Assembly: GCA_026983835.1 (NCBI GenBank)
Contig: JALSTH010000090.1
Span: 1 to 42,569 of the forward strand
Reading direction: 5' to 3'
DNA length: 42,569 nucleotides
DNA from: Candidatus Zixiibacteriota bacterium
Lineage (GTDB): Bacteria; Zixibacteria; MSB-5A5; UM-FILTER-46-8
Below, piece after piece: positions 1 through 8,232 of this stretch. Each line of letters begins with the position of its first letter. Position 1 is the first letter of the stretch. A program made the position numbers and the translations under genes. Under the pieces are notes generated by a model, which was not told the DNA's origin, ran no database searches, and saw only the letters and a list, made by a program, of their open reading frames with translations.

Positions 1-381
1 AGCAAGGGAGCATATCCTTTTAGGAGTTTGATAAAAAATGGTATAACCATTTGCTTCGGTTCGGATGCTCCCATAGAGGATATGAACCCTCTTGAGGGGA
101 TATATGCAGCCGTTAACCGCCATCGTCCGGGAGATGGGAGGGGAGCTTGGTATCCCGATGAACGGCTATCTATCAGAGAAGCCGTGGAGGGGTTTACCGT
201 AAATGCGGCAAGGGGGGTGGGAGCGGAAAGCTCTTTGGGTAAATTGAAGCCGGGGTATATGGCGGATATGGTAATATTATCCGACGATATCTTCAAACGG
301 GATAAGACGGATTTACATCTAATTACTGTGTTGGCTACGATCAGCGATGGTTATTTTCGATATGACAAGGGCGGATTTTAA
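1..381 (+). CDS. Amidohydrolase, YtcJ-like family, C-terminal part (5' end outside window)
   Basis: The reading frame is open from base 1 (Ser-Lys-Gly-Ala-Tyr-Pro-Phe...) to a TAA at 379-381, so only about the last 126 residues of a larger metal-dependent hydrolase are present. The fragment carries the motif FGSDAPIEDMNPLEGIYAA, followed by WYPDERLSIREAV and a closing LGKLKPGYMADMVILSDDIF. This is the C-terminal pattern of the amidohydrolase family 3 / YtcJ group: the Asp of GSDAP is a metal-site residue, and the LxPGxxADhVhLxxDhF strand is the returning composite beta-sandwich. The substrate cannot be inferred from this piece. A TTG at 28 is an internal codon, not the start. The gene converges on rpsA and ends in a shared terminator. 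Confidence 0.82.
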   Translation, partial: SKGAYPFRSLIKNGITICFGSDAPIEDMNPLEGIYAAVNRHRPGDGRGAWYPDERLSIREAVEGFTVNAARGVGAESSLGKLKPGYMADMVILSDDIFKRDKTDLHLITVLATISDGYFRYDKGGF

Positions 382-382
382 T

Positions 383-424
383 AAAAAAATAGGGATGGTA
401 CTTAAGAGAACCATCCCTTTCCTT
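383..424. terminator. Bidirectional Rho-independent terminator between the amidohydrolase gene and rpsA
   Basis: A perfect 9-bp inverted repeat, AGGGATGGT (391-399) and ACCATCCCT (410-418), encloses a 10-nt loop. Read on the minus strand the hairpin is followed by a run of seven T (ATTTTTTTATT), which suits termination of the cmk-plsC-rpsA operon. On the plus strand it is followed by the weaker TTCCTT. It lies between two converging genes. Confidence 0.85.
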
Positions 425-444
425 GATATATCAATTAAAGGAGG

Positions 445-2712
445 CTATTCCGTTTTGTCCTCGTTTTCGGTTTCATCCGAGACTTCATCACTTTTGCCTT
501 CTTCTGGAGTGCTCTCCGTTTCGGGGCTATCAGAAATGGAAGCGGGTTGCTCGGTGAATTCGTTCCTTTCATCCGATTCCGTTTTTGCTTCCGTTTCCGT
601 ATCCGCTGCAACTTCATCCTCAGTTTCAGATTGCGCATCTGTCTCCGCTGATCCTTTGGATTCAGTCGATTCCTCCGTTTTTACCTCTGATGAGGTATCG
701 GCGGATTCGGATTCACTGCCGTCTCGTTTAAGGCTTTCCGTAGATTCAGTTATTTCATCCGGGGTTTCCTCAGATGTTTCCTCGAGTGATTCCTTGGTCT
801 GATCATCCTGCGATGGGGTGGGAGCCTCCTCCACTACATCGGACATCTTTGTGGAATAAGTTGGGTGAGCAGCAATGTATTTATTTACTTCTTCCTCCTC
901 TCTATTCCTATAATAAGCACTTACCGATAGAACTATTTTACGATTATGCTGATCGAACTCTATAACCTTTAAAGGTAGCTCATCGTTTAATCGGAATGCT
1001 TCCGAAGGTTGATGGATATCCGGTTTTGCGAGATGATTGATAGGGACAAATCCCTCGACCTCATCTTCCAACTCCACGATAACGCCCCGATCCAACAGGC
1101 GGGTTATCCTACCTTTTGTCTCCACGCCTTGAGCGTATTTAACCGCCAAAGCGGGCCATGGATCGCCTTCCAACTGTTTCCTCCCTAAGGAAACCCTTCG
1201 ATTTTCTTTGTCGATACTTAAGACAACCACATCGATAACATCGCCCTTTTTCATAATCTCGGAAGGATGTTGTATCCGTTTGGTCCAAGACATATCTGAA
1301 ATATGAACCAATCCGTCTATACCGTCCTCAATCTCCACGAATGCTCCGAAGGTAGTTAGGTTTCTTACCTTACCGGTAACACGAGTTCCGGGGGGATAAT
1401 GTTGGTCCAATGTCTCCCATGGGTCCGGTTTGAGCTGTTTTATTCCCAAAGATATTTTTTCGTTTTCCCTGTCAACGGATAGCACCACGATTTCTATCTC
1501 ATCTCCCACCTGCATTATTCTGGATGGATGTTTTATCGTCTGAGTCCAAGACATCTCGGAGATATGAATTAATCCCTCGACGCCTTTCTCCAATTCGACA
1601 AAAGCGCCGTAATCGGTAATGGAAACAACTTTCCCCTTGGTACGGCTCCCGATGGGATATTTCGTCTCGATATCCTCCCAGGGATATGGTGTGAGTTGCT
1701 TTAAGCCGAGAGAGATTCTTCCCGTTTCCTTATCGAAATCCAATATCTTTACATTGATAGTATCCCCCAAAGATACAAGTTCGGAAGGATGCGAAATCCT
1801 ACCCCACGACATATCGGTTATGTGTAATAATCCGTCCACACCACCCAAGTCGATAAACACACCGAAATCGGTGATATTTTTTACTATGCCTTCGCGTATC
1901 TGGCCGGGTTCTATTTCGGATATTATCTTTTCCCGCAGTTCCCGCCGTTCCTCCTCTAAAACAGCTCTCCTCGAAACGACGATATTTCTACGGTTTTTAT
2001 TCAGTTTAATAATTTTGAATTGCATCTCCTTGCCGAGGATCTCATCAAAATTGGGAATTTGCCTTAATGCTATTTGGGAGCCGGGTAGGAAAGCATCGAC
2101 ACCTAACAGGTCAACGACGATTCCGCCTTTAATCCTGCGAACAAGTTTGCCTCTGACAAGCTCGTCATTATTATAAGCTTCCTTTATATTGTCCCAAACC
2201 CTCATAAAGTCAGCTTTTAGTTTGGATAGAACTAACTGACCATCCTGATCCTCGATAGCATCGAGATATACATCGATTTCCTCACCGATTGCAATATCTT
2301 CGGGAGATTGGAATTCATCTATCGGTATTGCTCCCTCGGATTTAAAGCCGACATCAACAATAACATCATCGCGGGTGATTTGCAGGACTCTTCCTTTGAT
2401 GATTTCCCCTTCTTTAATATCCTTTATCGTGGCTTCATATTCCGCCAACATCTTGTTGAATTCTTCTTTGGAATATTCCTCCTCCTCGATATCCTGAAGG
2501 GTAAGTTCGGCTATTGAGGGTTGCTCAACTGCTTTTCGCCTAACCCGAGGGGCTCTTTTTCGGGTAGCCTTTTTTACAACTACTTCTTCTTCATTACCGT
2601 TCTCAGCCTTTTTCAATGAACCTTTCTTCATTGAGGCTTTTTTAAGACCACCTCCTTTCCTTTTTTTCGTTGCGGCTTTCCTTTTCGCCGCCGACTTTCT
2701 TTTTGTTGCCAT
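445..2712 (-). CDS. rpsA: 30S ribosomal protein S1 with lysine-rich N-terminus and long acidic C-tail
   Basis: Six S1 RNA-binding repeats are visible, at roughly residues 101-170, 185-250, 270-340, 357-427, 444-514 and 531-600. Repeats 3-5 carry the typical FGxFVxLxxGVxGLhHhSxMSW core. S1 binds mRNA and helps initiation on weakly structured or leader-poor messages. Two regions are unusual. Residues 1-60 are very Lys/Arg/Ala-rich (ATKRKSAAKRKAATKKRK, histone H1-like in composition), and about 130 residues at the C-terminus (625-755) are Glu/Ser/Thr/Asp-rich and probably disordered. At 755 aa it is clearly longer than the roughly 550-600 aa usual for six-repeat S1. The ATG at 2712 follows AGGAGG at a good distance. 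It is the third gene of cmk-plsC-rpsA, an established neighbourhood. Confidence 0.95.
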   Translation of the reverse strand: MATKRKSAAKRKAATKKRKGGGLKKASMKKGSLKKAENGNEEEVVVKKATRKRAPRVRRKAVEQPSIAELTLQDIEEEEYSKEEFNKMLAEYEATIKDIKEGEIIKGRVLQITRDDVIVDVGFKSEGAIPIDEFQSPEDIAIGEEIDVYLDAIEDQDGQLVLSKLKADFMRVWDNIKEAYNNDELVRGKLVRRIKGGIVVDLLGVDAFLPGSQIALRQIPNFDEILGKEMQFKIIKLNKNRRNIVVSRRAVLEEERRELREKIISEIEPGQIREGIVKNITDFGVFIDLGGVDGLLHITDMSWGRISHPSELVSLGDTINVKILDFDKETGRISLGLKQLTPYPWEDIETKYPIGSRTKGKVVSITDYGAFVELEKGVEGLIHISEMSWTQTIKHPSRIMQVGDEIEIVVLSVDRENEKISLGIKQLKPDPWETLDQHYPPGTRVTGKVRNLTTFGAFVEIEDGIDGLVHISDMSWTKRIQHPSEIMKKGDVIDVVVLSIDKENRRVSLGRKQLEGDPWPALAVKYAQGVETKGRITRLLDRGVIVELEDEVEGFVPINHLAKPDIHQPSEAFRLNDELPLKVIEFDQHNRKIVLSVSAYYRNREEEEVNKYIAAHPTYSTKMSDVVEEAPTPSQDDQTKESLEETSEETPDEITESTESLKRDGSESESADTSSEVKTEESTESKGSAETDAQSETEDEVAADTETEAKTESDERNEFTEQPASISDSPETESTPEEGKSDEVSDETENEDKTE

Positions 2713-2849
2713 TAAATTGTTCCTCCTTTATTTTTTATTTGCCCGAAGGCATTTATAGCAAAACAGTTGTTTCCTTATTTATAAATAATATTTAATCCCT
2801 TGAAGTTTCATAAAAATCCGATTCTTTTATTATAACTATTACTACTTTG

Positions 2850-3464
2850 TTATTTATTCCTTAAATCTCCCTTTAGCGACAAAATCCTCTTCCTGACTTC
2901 ATTAGCCAATTCCCGATAACCTTCTTTCCCTTCCGGTAATTTTTTGATATTCTCTGGGAAAATAGGTTCTGCGAATTTAATGATTACTTCACTACCGGTC
3001 AATCTGTTTTTTAATCCCTTTTGAGAATTTTTTATAAAAGCGGGAATAACGGTCGCTTTTGATTTTACCGCCAGTAATCCTATTCCCGATTTTATCTCGC
3101 CCAGTTTGAGATTACGGCTTCGTTTACCTTCGGGAAATATGACAATACCTTCCCCCTTCTCAAGCAAATTTAAGACATCTTTTATAATGCTTCTGTTGAA
3201 CCCTCCTCTATCGACCGGAATAGCATTTATTGAATATAATATTTTAGCGATGATTTTATTGCTGAACAGTTCTTTCTTAGCCAAAAAATGGCAGGTGCGA
3301 GAAACCGCACTACCTATCAATGGCGGATCAAAAAGGGAAATATGATTGGAAGCGATGATAAAAGGTCCTGTTGGTGGAATCCTTTGTGCGCCTACAATTT
3401 CGTATCCCATAAATATTTTGGCGACTAACAATGTCAATGCCTTCCCGATATTATATAAGATCAT
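2850..3464 (-). CDS. plsC: 1-acyl-sn-glycerol-3-phosphate acyltransferase (PlsC family)
   Basis: This 204-aa protein has the acyltransferase catalytic block NHISLFDPPLIG (the HX4D motif). Further on come a VDRGG segment and FPEGKRSR, the usual glycerol-phosphate binding motif. The family transfers a second acyl chain to lysophosphatidic acid at the inner membrane, and the N-terminus (ALTLLVAKIFMGYEIVG) is hydrophobic as expected. The start overlaps the cmk stop (ATGA, 3461-3464), indicating translational coupling. The length fits short bacterial PlsC proteins. Specificity for lysophosphatidate rather than another lysolipid is assumed from family membership. Confidence 0.9.
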   Translation of the reverse strand: MILYNIGKALTLLVAKIFMGYEIVGAQRIPPTGPFIIASNHISLFDPPLIGSAVSRTCHFLAKKELFSNKIIAKILYSINAIPVDRGGFNRSIIKDVLNLLEKGEGIVIFPEGKRSRNLKLGEIKSGIGLLAVKSKATVIPAFIKNSQKGLKNRLTGSEVIIKFAEPIFPENIKKLPEGKEGYRELANEVRKRILSLKGDLRNK

Positions 3465-4135
3465 CGTTGGGTATATTCCTTATGTCTTTTGGCGAGCGAT
3501 ATTATTTTATCGACCTGTTCATCGAATTTTAGGGTTGTGGTATCAATGATTATTGCATCATCAGCCTTTTTCAAGGGGGATGCTTTCCTATGTGAATCTA
3601 TGTAATCCCTGTTTCTAATTGATTCCAATACTTCCTCAAATTTGACATTAGCTCCCTTTTCCAATAATTCTTTATATCTTCGCTTTGCTCTTTCATTTTC
3701 GGATGCCGTCAGATATATTTTTAGTTCCGCATTTGGGAAAACAACGGTGCCGATATCTCTGCCTTCGGCTACGACATTGTTCCCTGAGGCGAATTTTCGT
3801 TGAAGGGGAACCAAATACATCCGTACCTCGGGAATTTCCGCTACTTGAGAGACCATTTTATTTACTTTCATCGAACGAATTTTGTCGGTTATATCTTCGC
3901 CATCCAAAATCACCGTTAATCCGTTTTCATTTATCATTATATCGAGTTTTGATTCTTTCAAAGCACTTTTAATTTGAAAGGCATCGTTTAAGTCCACATC
4001 GGATCGAATGAATTTCAAAGTCACCGCGCGGTACATTGCCCCCGTGTCCAAATATTTAAAACCCAATATTTTCGCAACTTCTTTAGCGGTTGTACTTTTG
4101 CCGGAACCGGCGGGACCATCTATTGCAATTATCAT
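3461..4135 (-). CDS. cmk: Cytidylate kinase
   Basis: This 224-aa P-loop kinase phosphorylates CMP/dCMP to the diphosphate in pyrimidine salvage and phospholipid head-group supply. The Walker A stretch is IDGPAGSGKSTTAK, followed by the CMP-kinase signature YLDTGAMYRAVTL. Also present are EGRDIGTVVFPNAELKIYLTA, the lid region ERAKRRYKELLE, and RDYIDSHRKASPLKKADDA with its conserved Arg and Asp. It is the first gene of the minus-strand cmk-plsC-rpsA operon. A TATAAT box lies 40 bases upstream. Confidence 0.95.
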   Translation of the reverse strand: MIIAIDGPAGSGKSTTAKEVAKILGFKYLDTGAMYRAVTLKFIRSDVDLNDAFQIKSALKESKLDIMINENGLTVILDGEDITDKIRSMKVNKMVSQVAEIPEVRMYLVPLQRKFASGNNVVAEGRDIGTVVFPNAELKIYLTASENERAKRRYKELLEKGANVKFEEVLESIRNRDYIDSHRKASPLKKADDAIIIDTTTLKFDEQVDKIISLAKRHKEYTQR

Positions 4136-4174
4136 TAATAATTTATTAATTCTTTTTCTCGAATTTAAACCTCT

Positions 4175-4202
4175 ATTATAATCATTTAATATTATTTTGC
4201 AA
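4175..4202 (-). promoter_or_regulatory. Sigma-70-type promoter of the cmk-plsC-rpsA operon
   Basis: On the minus strand TTGCAA (4202-4197) is followed after 16 bases by a perfect TATAAT (4180-4175), about 40 bases ahead of the cmk ATG. This is pattern recognition only. Spacing and the -10 box are good, and the -35 box matches four of six. Confidence 0.6.
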
Positions 4203-4314
4203 GTTATTTTTCCCTCCCAAAAGTGGAATCATTAATATTTAAAATATGGCCTGATACGGATTATTCGGCATTGTGTAATTTCTATTTATTTATTTTGCAA
4301 ATGTTTTAAAGTTG

Positions 4315-4343
4315 TTGACAATCATATTCCTTATAAATAAATT
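4315..4343 (+). promoter_or_regulatory. Probable promoter of the kinase gene and exported-protein train
   Basis: A perfect TTGACA (4315-4320) is followed after 17 bases by TAAATT (4338-4343, four of six matches), 35 bases upstream of the ATG at 4379. It sits in the AT-rich region shared with the divergent cmk promoter. An alternative -10 one base earlier is equally weak. Confidence 0.45.
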
Positions 4344-4378
4344 GCCATTGATAACTATTTTACCCATTAGAGGAATAG

Positions 4379-4945
4379 ATGATTAAGCCTCCGTGGACTA
4401 TTTGGCTAACCGGGCTTTCCGGCGCGGGTAAGACTACTATCTGCAAAGAACTCCGTCTTCTTATGGAAAAATCAGGGATGAAATTTGAGATATTAAGGTT
4501 AGATGAAATCCGTCAGGTTATCACCCCCGACCCCACATTTTCCGAGCAGGAAAAATCTTTTGTTTATTTTAGTTGCGCATATATCGCCAGTATTTTAAAT
4601 AAGCATAATATAAATGTAATACTCGATTCGGTGGACGGAAAAGGCGAAGGAAGAAAAACCGCAAGGGATATCATTCCTAATTTCTATGTTGTATCCATCG
4701 ATTGCCCTCTTGAGGTTTGTATAGAGCGGGAACGATACCGCACCGATAGGGCGTCGATAGAGAACCTCTACGAACGGGCTTTGATGGGACAAATAAGAAT
4801 TGCCGGAGTCGGTTATCCTTATGCTGAAGAGAAAAACCCAATATTGAGAATTCGATCGGATAAATTAAGCCCCAAAGAAGCGGCTGAAAGGATATTTAAA
4901 CTTTTCGAACCTAAAAATATGAAAGTGGTAAAAAACAACTCATAA
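4379..4945 (+). CDS. APS-kinase-like P-loop kinase, probably not acting on APS
   Basis: This 188-aa protein resembles the adenylylsulfate kinase (CysC) fold. It has Walker A TGLSGAGKTTICKEL, the ARDIIPNFYVVSIDCPLEVCIERE strand-helix, and a late GVGYPYAEEKNPILRI that aligns with the family's GIDDPYE-PENPE region. Several APS-specific features are changed. The usual LDGD(N/E)xR reads LRLDEIRQ, and the ISPYR segment is replaced by DSVDGKGEGRKTARD. No sulfurylase or PAPS reductase genes are nearby. Family membership is clear, but the substrate is probably a different phospho-acceptor. The ATG at 4379 follows TTAGAGGA. The next gene begins 26 bases downstream in the same direction, so it may be co-transcribed with the exported train. 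Confidence 0.75.
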   Translation: MIKPPWTIWLTGLSGAGKTTICKELRLLMEKSGMKFEILRLDEIRQVITPDPTFSEQEKSFVYFSCAYIASILNKHNINVILDSVDGKGEGRKTARDIIPNFYVVSIDCPLEVCIERERYRTDRASIENLYERALMGQIRIAGVGYPYAEEKNPILRIRSDKLSPKEAAERIFKLFEPKNMKVVKNNS

Positions 4946-4971
4946 CTTTTAATATCAGATAGCGGTAGTAT

Positions 4972-7269
4972 ATGAGAAAATACATTATAATATTATTAGT
5001 AGGTCTATTGGTAGCTTGGAACGGAATTTCCAGCGCAACTACCATTTACGAAATCCAATACAACACCACCGATCCTGGTTTTACAGGGATAACCTGTTAT
5101 CCTTCACCCTTGATGGAAAATACCGTTGATGTAGTAGGTGTTGTTATGGGAGTCGATCCGGGCGGAAGCGGTTTCTATATTCAAGATGCAGATTCGTTGT
5201 GGAGCGGCATTTTTGTCTATAATTCCGATCAGAGTGTTTCCCGAGGGGATTCAGTTTCGTTTACCGCCGTAGTTCGAGAGGAGGGGGATAATTTCGATGG
5301 TTATACCCAATTGGAGGAAATTTCGTCTTTCCAACAATTAAGCGAGAACGCACAGCTATTCGACCCGCTGAATATAAATTCGGGGATGCTTTCCGAACCC
5401 TGTAATGATAGCGCTGAATCATATGAGGGGATGCTTGTAGGTGTCGCTAATGTCACGGTTACCGAAGTAGCAGACGGGAATGGTAGATGGAAAGTCGATG
5501 ATGGCAGTGGAGGAGTATTTATCGGAAATGATTATTACAGCTATAATCCCGTGGTAGGGGAATCGCTGCTTTCGATAACCGGAGTCGTTTCGGGTTTCAA
5601 TAATGGGGCCGATGTCAATTATATTATTCTGCCGAGGAATGCCGATGATTTGAAATTTGCATCCAATCCGCGCCCCAATATCTCCAATATCGCCATCACC
5701 CCGTCATCGCCAACGAGTCAAGATGATATAACCATCTCTGCGATTATAACGGATGATTCGAGAGTTGAATCGGCTTTTGTGCATTATGGATTGAACGACA
5801 ATACCGTATCGGATAGCTTACAAATGAGCGTTGAGGACTCTACATATACAGGCTTGATACCGGCTTTGGGGGATTCGGGATGGTTGTATTATTATATTTC
5901 GGCAACCGATGATTCCAATGCCACAACAGTGACTTCTTTGGATTCCGTGGGGATTTTAAGCGTGATTAATATGGCGGATATACAAGCCGACCCGGAGCAG
6001 TGGGTCGGTGAGATGGTTACCTGCCAGGGTGTAGTTACAATAGGTATCGATGTAATACAGACGGGTAAATTAAACTCATATTTTCAGGATAATTCCGGGA
6101 GGGGGTTAAACCTTTATTCTTCGCAGACAACTCCCGATTATGCGGCGTATGTCAAAAGGGGCGTTCTAATAAGAGCTAAAGGGACGATAGATGTTTATCA
6201 GGGAAGGACTGAACTCAAAGATCCGGATATAACTTTCATTGATTCCTTACAACCCCTTCCGACACCACAGGTTTTGACTACCGGTCAGGCTTCCGAGCAG
6301 AACTGGGACGGAACTTTGGTCGTTGTTTCGGGCGATATAATATCTATCGGAAGTGAATCCGGAGGCGGTAATAATGTTATGGTGGATGATGGCTCCGGAG
6401 CGGTAACTGTTCGAGTTTGGACTACCACTGGGATAGATGTGGGAAACCTGATAGAAGGGCAAACATATACGGTTGTGGGGGTAGGCGGCGATTATAACGG
6501 GACCAAACAGATAGTTCCCGGTTATCCTGAGGATATTTATCCCGGCAATTATACGCCCGGTGGTATAGGCACGGCGACTATTCAACCTTCAGATGTAAAA
6601 GCAGACCAAACGGACTTAACGGAAACGATTACCATCGCCAGCGATTCATCCATAACGCTTGATATTATAAAGATTGTTATACCGAACGGTTGGGTGTGGG
6701 AGAATCCATCCGAAAGCGGAGTCGAGTATTTCGGCGATGGAATAGATTCATCCTCGATCGTTGTTACTATCGAAAGCAATTCCATCAGGCTGAATAATAC
6801 CGCGATTACATCCACCGCAAACGCAATTATAAGGATAAGGGGTTTGACTTCACCGGCAACCCCCGGAAATTATACATTTCAGGTGTTGACATCTTATGGC
6901 GGAAACGCTTTGGAACAGATAGGCTCATCTCCTGTCGTGGTTGTCGAAGGGGCAAAAGAAGCTTATCTTGAAATTCCACCTAAAATACTTATTCCCGATT
7001 ATGGAGAAAAACTTAAAATAACTTACGCCGCTCCCAATAACTCGGATGTCTTAATTCAGATTTATGATATTGAAGGAACCTTAATCGCCACTTTATTGGA
7101 CGAGGCGTATGATCCTACCGAATCGGAGGTTGTATGGAATGGCAGGGATAGGCTCAAAGAGATAGTTCCTATCGGCGTTTACATCTGTTATTTGGAGGCG
7201 GTGGAAAAACCTTCCGGAAAAATTACGACTGCGAAGGCTCCCATAGTGATTGGGATTCCATTGAAATAG
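4972..7269 (+). CDS. Large exported protein with four OB-like domains and a FlgD-like C-terminal Ig domain
   Basis: Residues 1-22 form a signal peptide (KYIIILLVGLLVAW, cleavage near SSA-TT). Four repeats look like extracellular OB-folds of the kind attached to secreted nucleases: about 45-130 (DVVGVVMGVDPGGSGFYIQD), 155-230 (GRWKVDDGSGGVFIG), 345-425 (VTCQGVVTIG...YFQDNSGRGLNLY) and 430-525 (VVVSGDIISIG...MVDDGSGAVTVRV). Between the second and third lies an Ig-like domain. The last 90 residues (LIQIYDIEGTLIATLLDE...VVWNGRDRLKEIVPIGVY) match the FlgD-Ig pattern that ends many FCB exported proteins. No nuclease catalytic domain is present, so the protein may bind rather than cut. It is the first exported member of a co-directional set reaching 13854. 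Confidence 0.72.
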   Translation: MRKYIIILLVGLLVAWNGISSATTIYEIQYNTTDPGFTGITCYPSPLMENTVDVVGVVMGVDPGGSGFYIQDADSLWSGIFVYNSDQSVSRGDSVSFTAVVREEGDNFDGYTQLEEISSFQQLSENAQLFDPLNINSGMLSEPCNDSAESYEGMLVGVANVTVTEVADGNGRWKVDDGSGGVFIGNDYYSYNPVVGESLLSITGVVSGFNNGADVNYIILPRNADDLKFASNPRPNISNIAITPSSPTSQDDITISAIITDDSRVESAFVHYGLNDNTVSDSLQMSVEDSTYTGLIPALGDSGWLYYYISATDDSNATTVTSLDSVGILSVINMADIQADPEQWVGEMVTCQGVVTIGIDVIQTGKLNSYFQDNSGRGLNLYSSQTTPDYAAYVKRGVLIRAKGTIDVYQGRTELKDPDITFIDSLQPLPTPQVLTTGQASEQNWDGTLVVVSGDIISIGSESGGGNNVMVDDGSGAVTVRVWTTTGIDVGNLIEGQTYTVVGVGGDYNGTKQIVPGYPEDIYPGNYTPGGIGTATIQPSDVKADQTDLTETITIASDSSITLDIIKIVIPNGWVWENPSESGVEYFGDGIDSSSIVVTIESNSIRLNNTAITSTANAIIRIRGLTSPATPGNYTFQVLTSYGGNALEQIGSSPVVVVEGAKEAYLEIPPKILIPDYGEKLKITYAAPNNSDVLIQIYDIEGTLIATLLDEAYDPTESEVVWNGRDRLKEIVPIGVYICYLEAVEKPSGKITTAKAPIVIGIPLK

Positions 7270-7337
7270 TGACTGATTATTTGGTTAACCATCGAAATAA
7301 ATGTGAGAGATAATTTAATGCAGATTAGGGATACATT

Positions 7338-8222
7338 ATGAAGAGACCGTTAATATTTTTTATAATTTTAATCCTGCTATCAGGGGCGAGCGCTCAAGCG
7401 GCGTTCGATGATCTTAGGCCCTCTGCAAGGGCGAGAGGAATGGGGAACGCCTTTGTCGGTTTGGCTGACGATGCCACCGCCGTATTTTATAACCCTGCGG
7501 GATTATCACAACTTTCGCAGATACAACTTTACACAACCTACCAAAAACCTTTCAGCTTGGATTTCTTGAAGTATTTCGGTGTTGCCGCCGCATTCCCGAC
7601 TGCCAAATACGGTACTTTCGCCATTTCGGCTCAGCAATTCGGAGTGGATTATCGGGGTGTCGAATTGGAAAACGAATTGACTATGAGTTTCGGGCACGGT
7701 ATCAGTCTTATGAATGATATCCATTCTTCGTTGGCATTCGGATATACGATTAATTATTTCCAGCTGAAATTCGCCGAATCGGTCGGAGGGGTGGCAGCAT
7801 CGGATCAGGGTGCTTTGGGATTGGATGTGGGGGTGTTCGCTTCCATTAGAAGCCGAACTCGTTTAGGGTTTTCCATAAAAAACCTTTACCCCGCCGAATT
7901 TGGGGGAACGGTTAAAAAGGAACTCCCCAGAAAATTCTCCTTCGGCTTGAGCTATGAACCATATCGGGGCATTATTACAATGGCGGCGTTGGAGAAAAAA
8001 GTCGGATATGATACGCGCGCCCTTGCCGGAATTGAAGCGGGTATTTTTGATTTCGCTTTATTTAGGATAGGCTTTCAATCCTATCCCAATAATTTGACCA
8101 CCGGTTTCGGTTTGAAATTCAAAGGAGGCGAATTCGATTATGCGTTGGCATATCATCCCGTTTTAGGTATTACTCATCAATTCGCAATAAGCTATTCGTT
8201 TAGTTCAGCTCTAAAAAAGTAG
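7338..8222 (+). CDS. PorV/UPF0164-type outer membrane beta-barrel protein
   Basis: This 294-aa protein has a clear signal peptide (RPLIFFIILILLSGASAQA). It then shows the hallmark ARARGMGNAFVGLADDATAVFYNPAGL, characteristic of the PorV/UPF0164 family of outer membrane proteins related to FadL. The rest is alternating beta-strand sequence ending in AISYSFSSALKK. In Bacteroidetes PorV serves the type IX system as an attachment partner, but many FCB genomes carry numerous paralogs of unknown role. This one sits between the OB-fold protein and the HhH-barrel protein, with 10 bases to the latter, which suggests it assembles or exports a neighbour. The precise function is unknown. Confidence 0.8.
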   Translation: MKRPLIFFIILILLSGASAQAAFDDLRPSARARGMGNAFVGLADDATAVFYNPAGLSQLSQIQLYTTYQKPFSLDFLKYFGVAAAFPTAKYGTFAISAQQFGVDYRGVELENELTMSFGHGISLMNDIHSSLAFGYTINYFQLKFAESVGGVAASDQGALGLDVGVFASIRSRTRLGFSIKNLYPAEFGGTVKKELPRKFSFGLSYEPYRGIITMAALEKKVGYDTRALAGIEAGIFDFALFRIGFQSYPNNLTTGFGLKFKGGEFDYALAYHPVLGITHQFAISYSFSSALKK

Positions 8223-8232
8223 CAGAGGAAAA

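Noticed and set aside
347-802. Serine-rich 151-codon plus-strand frame
   Set aside because: It is the antisense of the repetitive acidic S1 tail (Glu/Ser codons read backwards give Ser-rich sequence), has no ribosome site and lies across the rpsA terminator.
1619-2176. 185-codon plus-strand frame inside rpsA
   Set aside because: Shadow of the S1 repeats on the opposite strand; no recognisable domain, and rpsA is certain.
2740-2751. TGCC-TTCG-GGCA hairpin before the rpsA ribosome site
   Set aside because: Only a 4-bp stem and no T-run; too small to call a terminator or a leader element, though a UUCG tetraloop could be stable.
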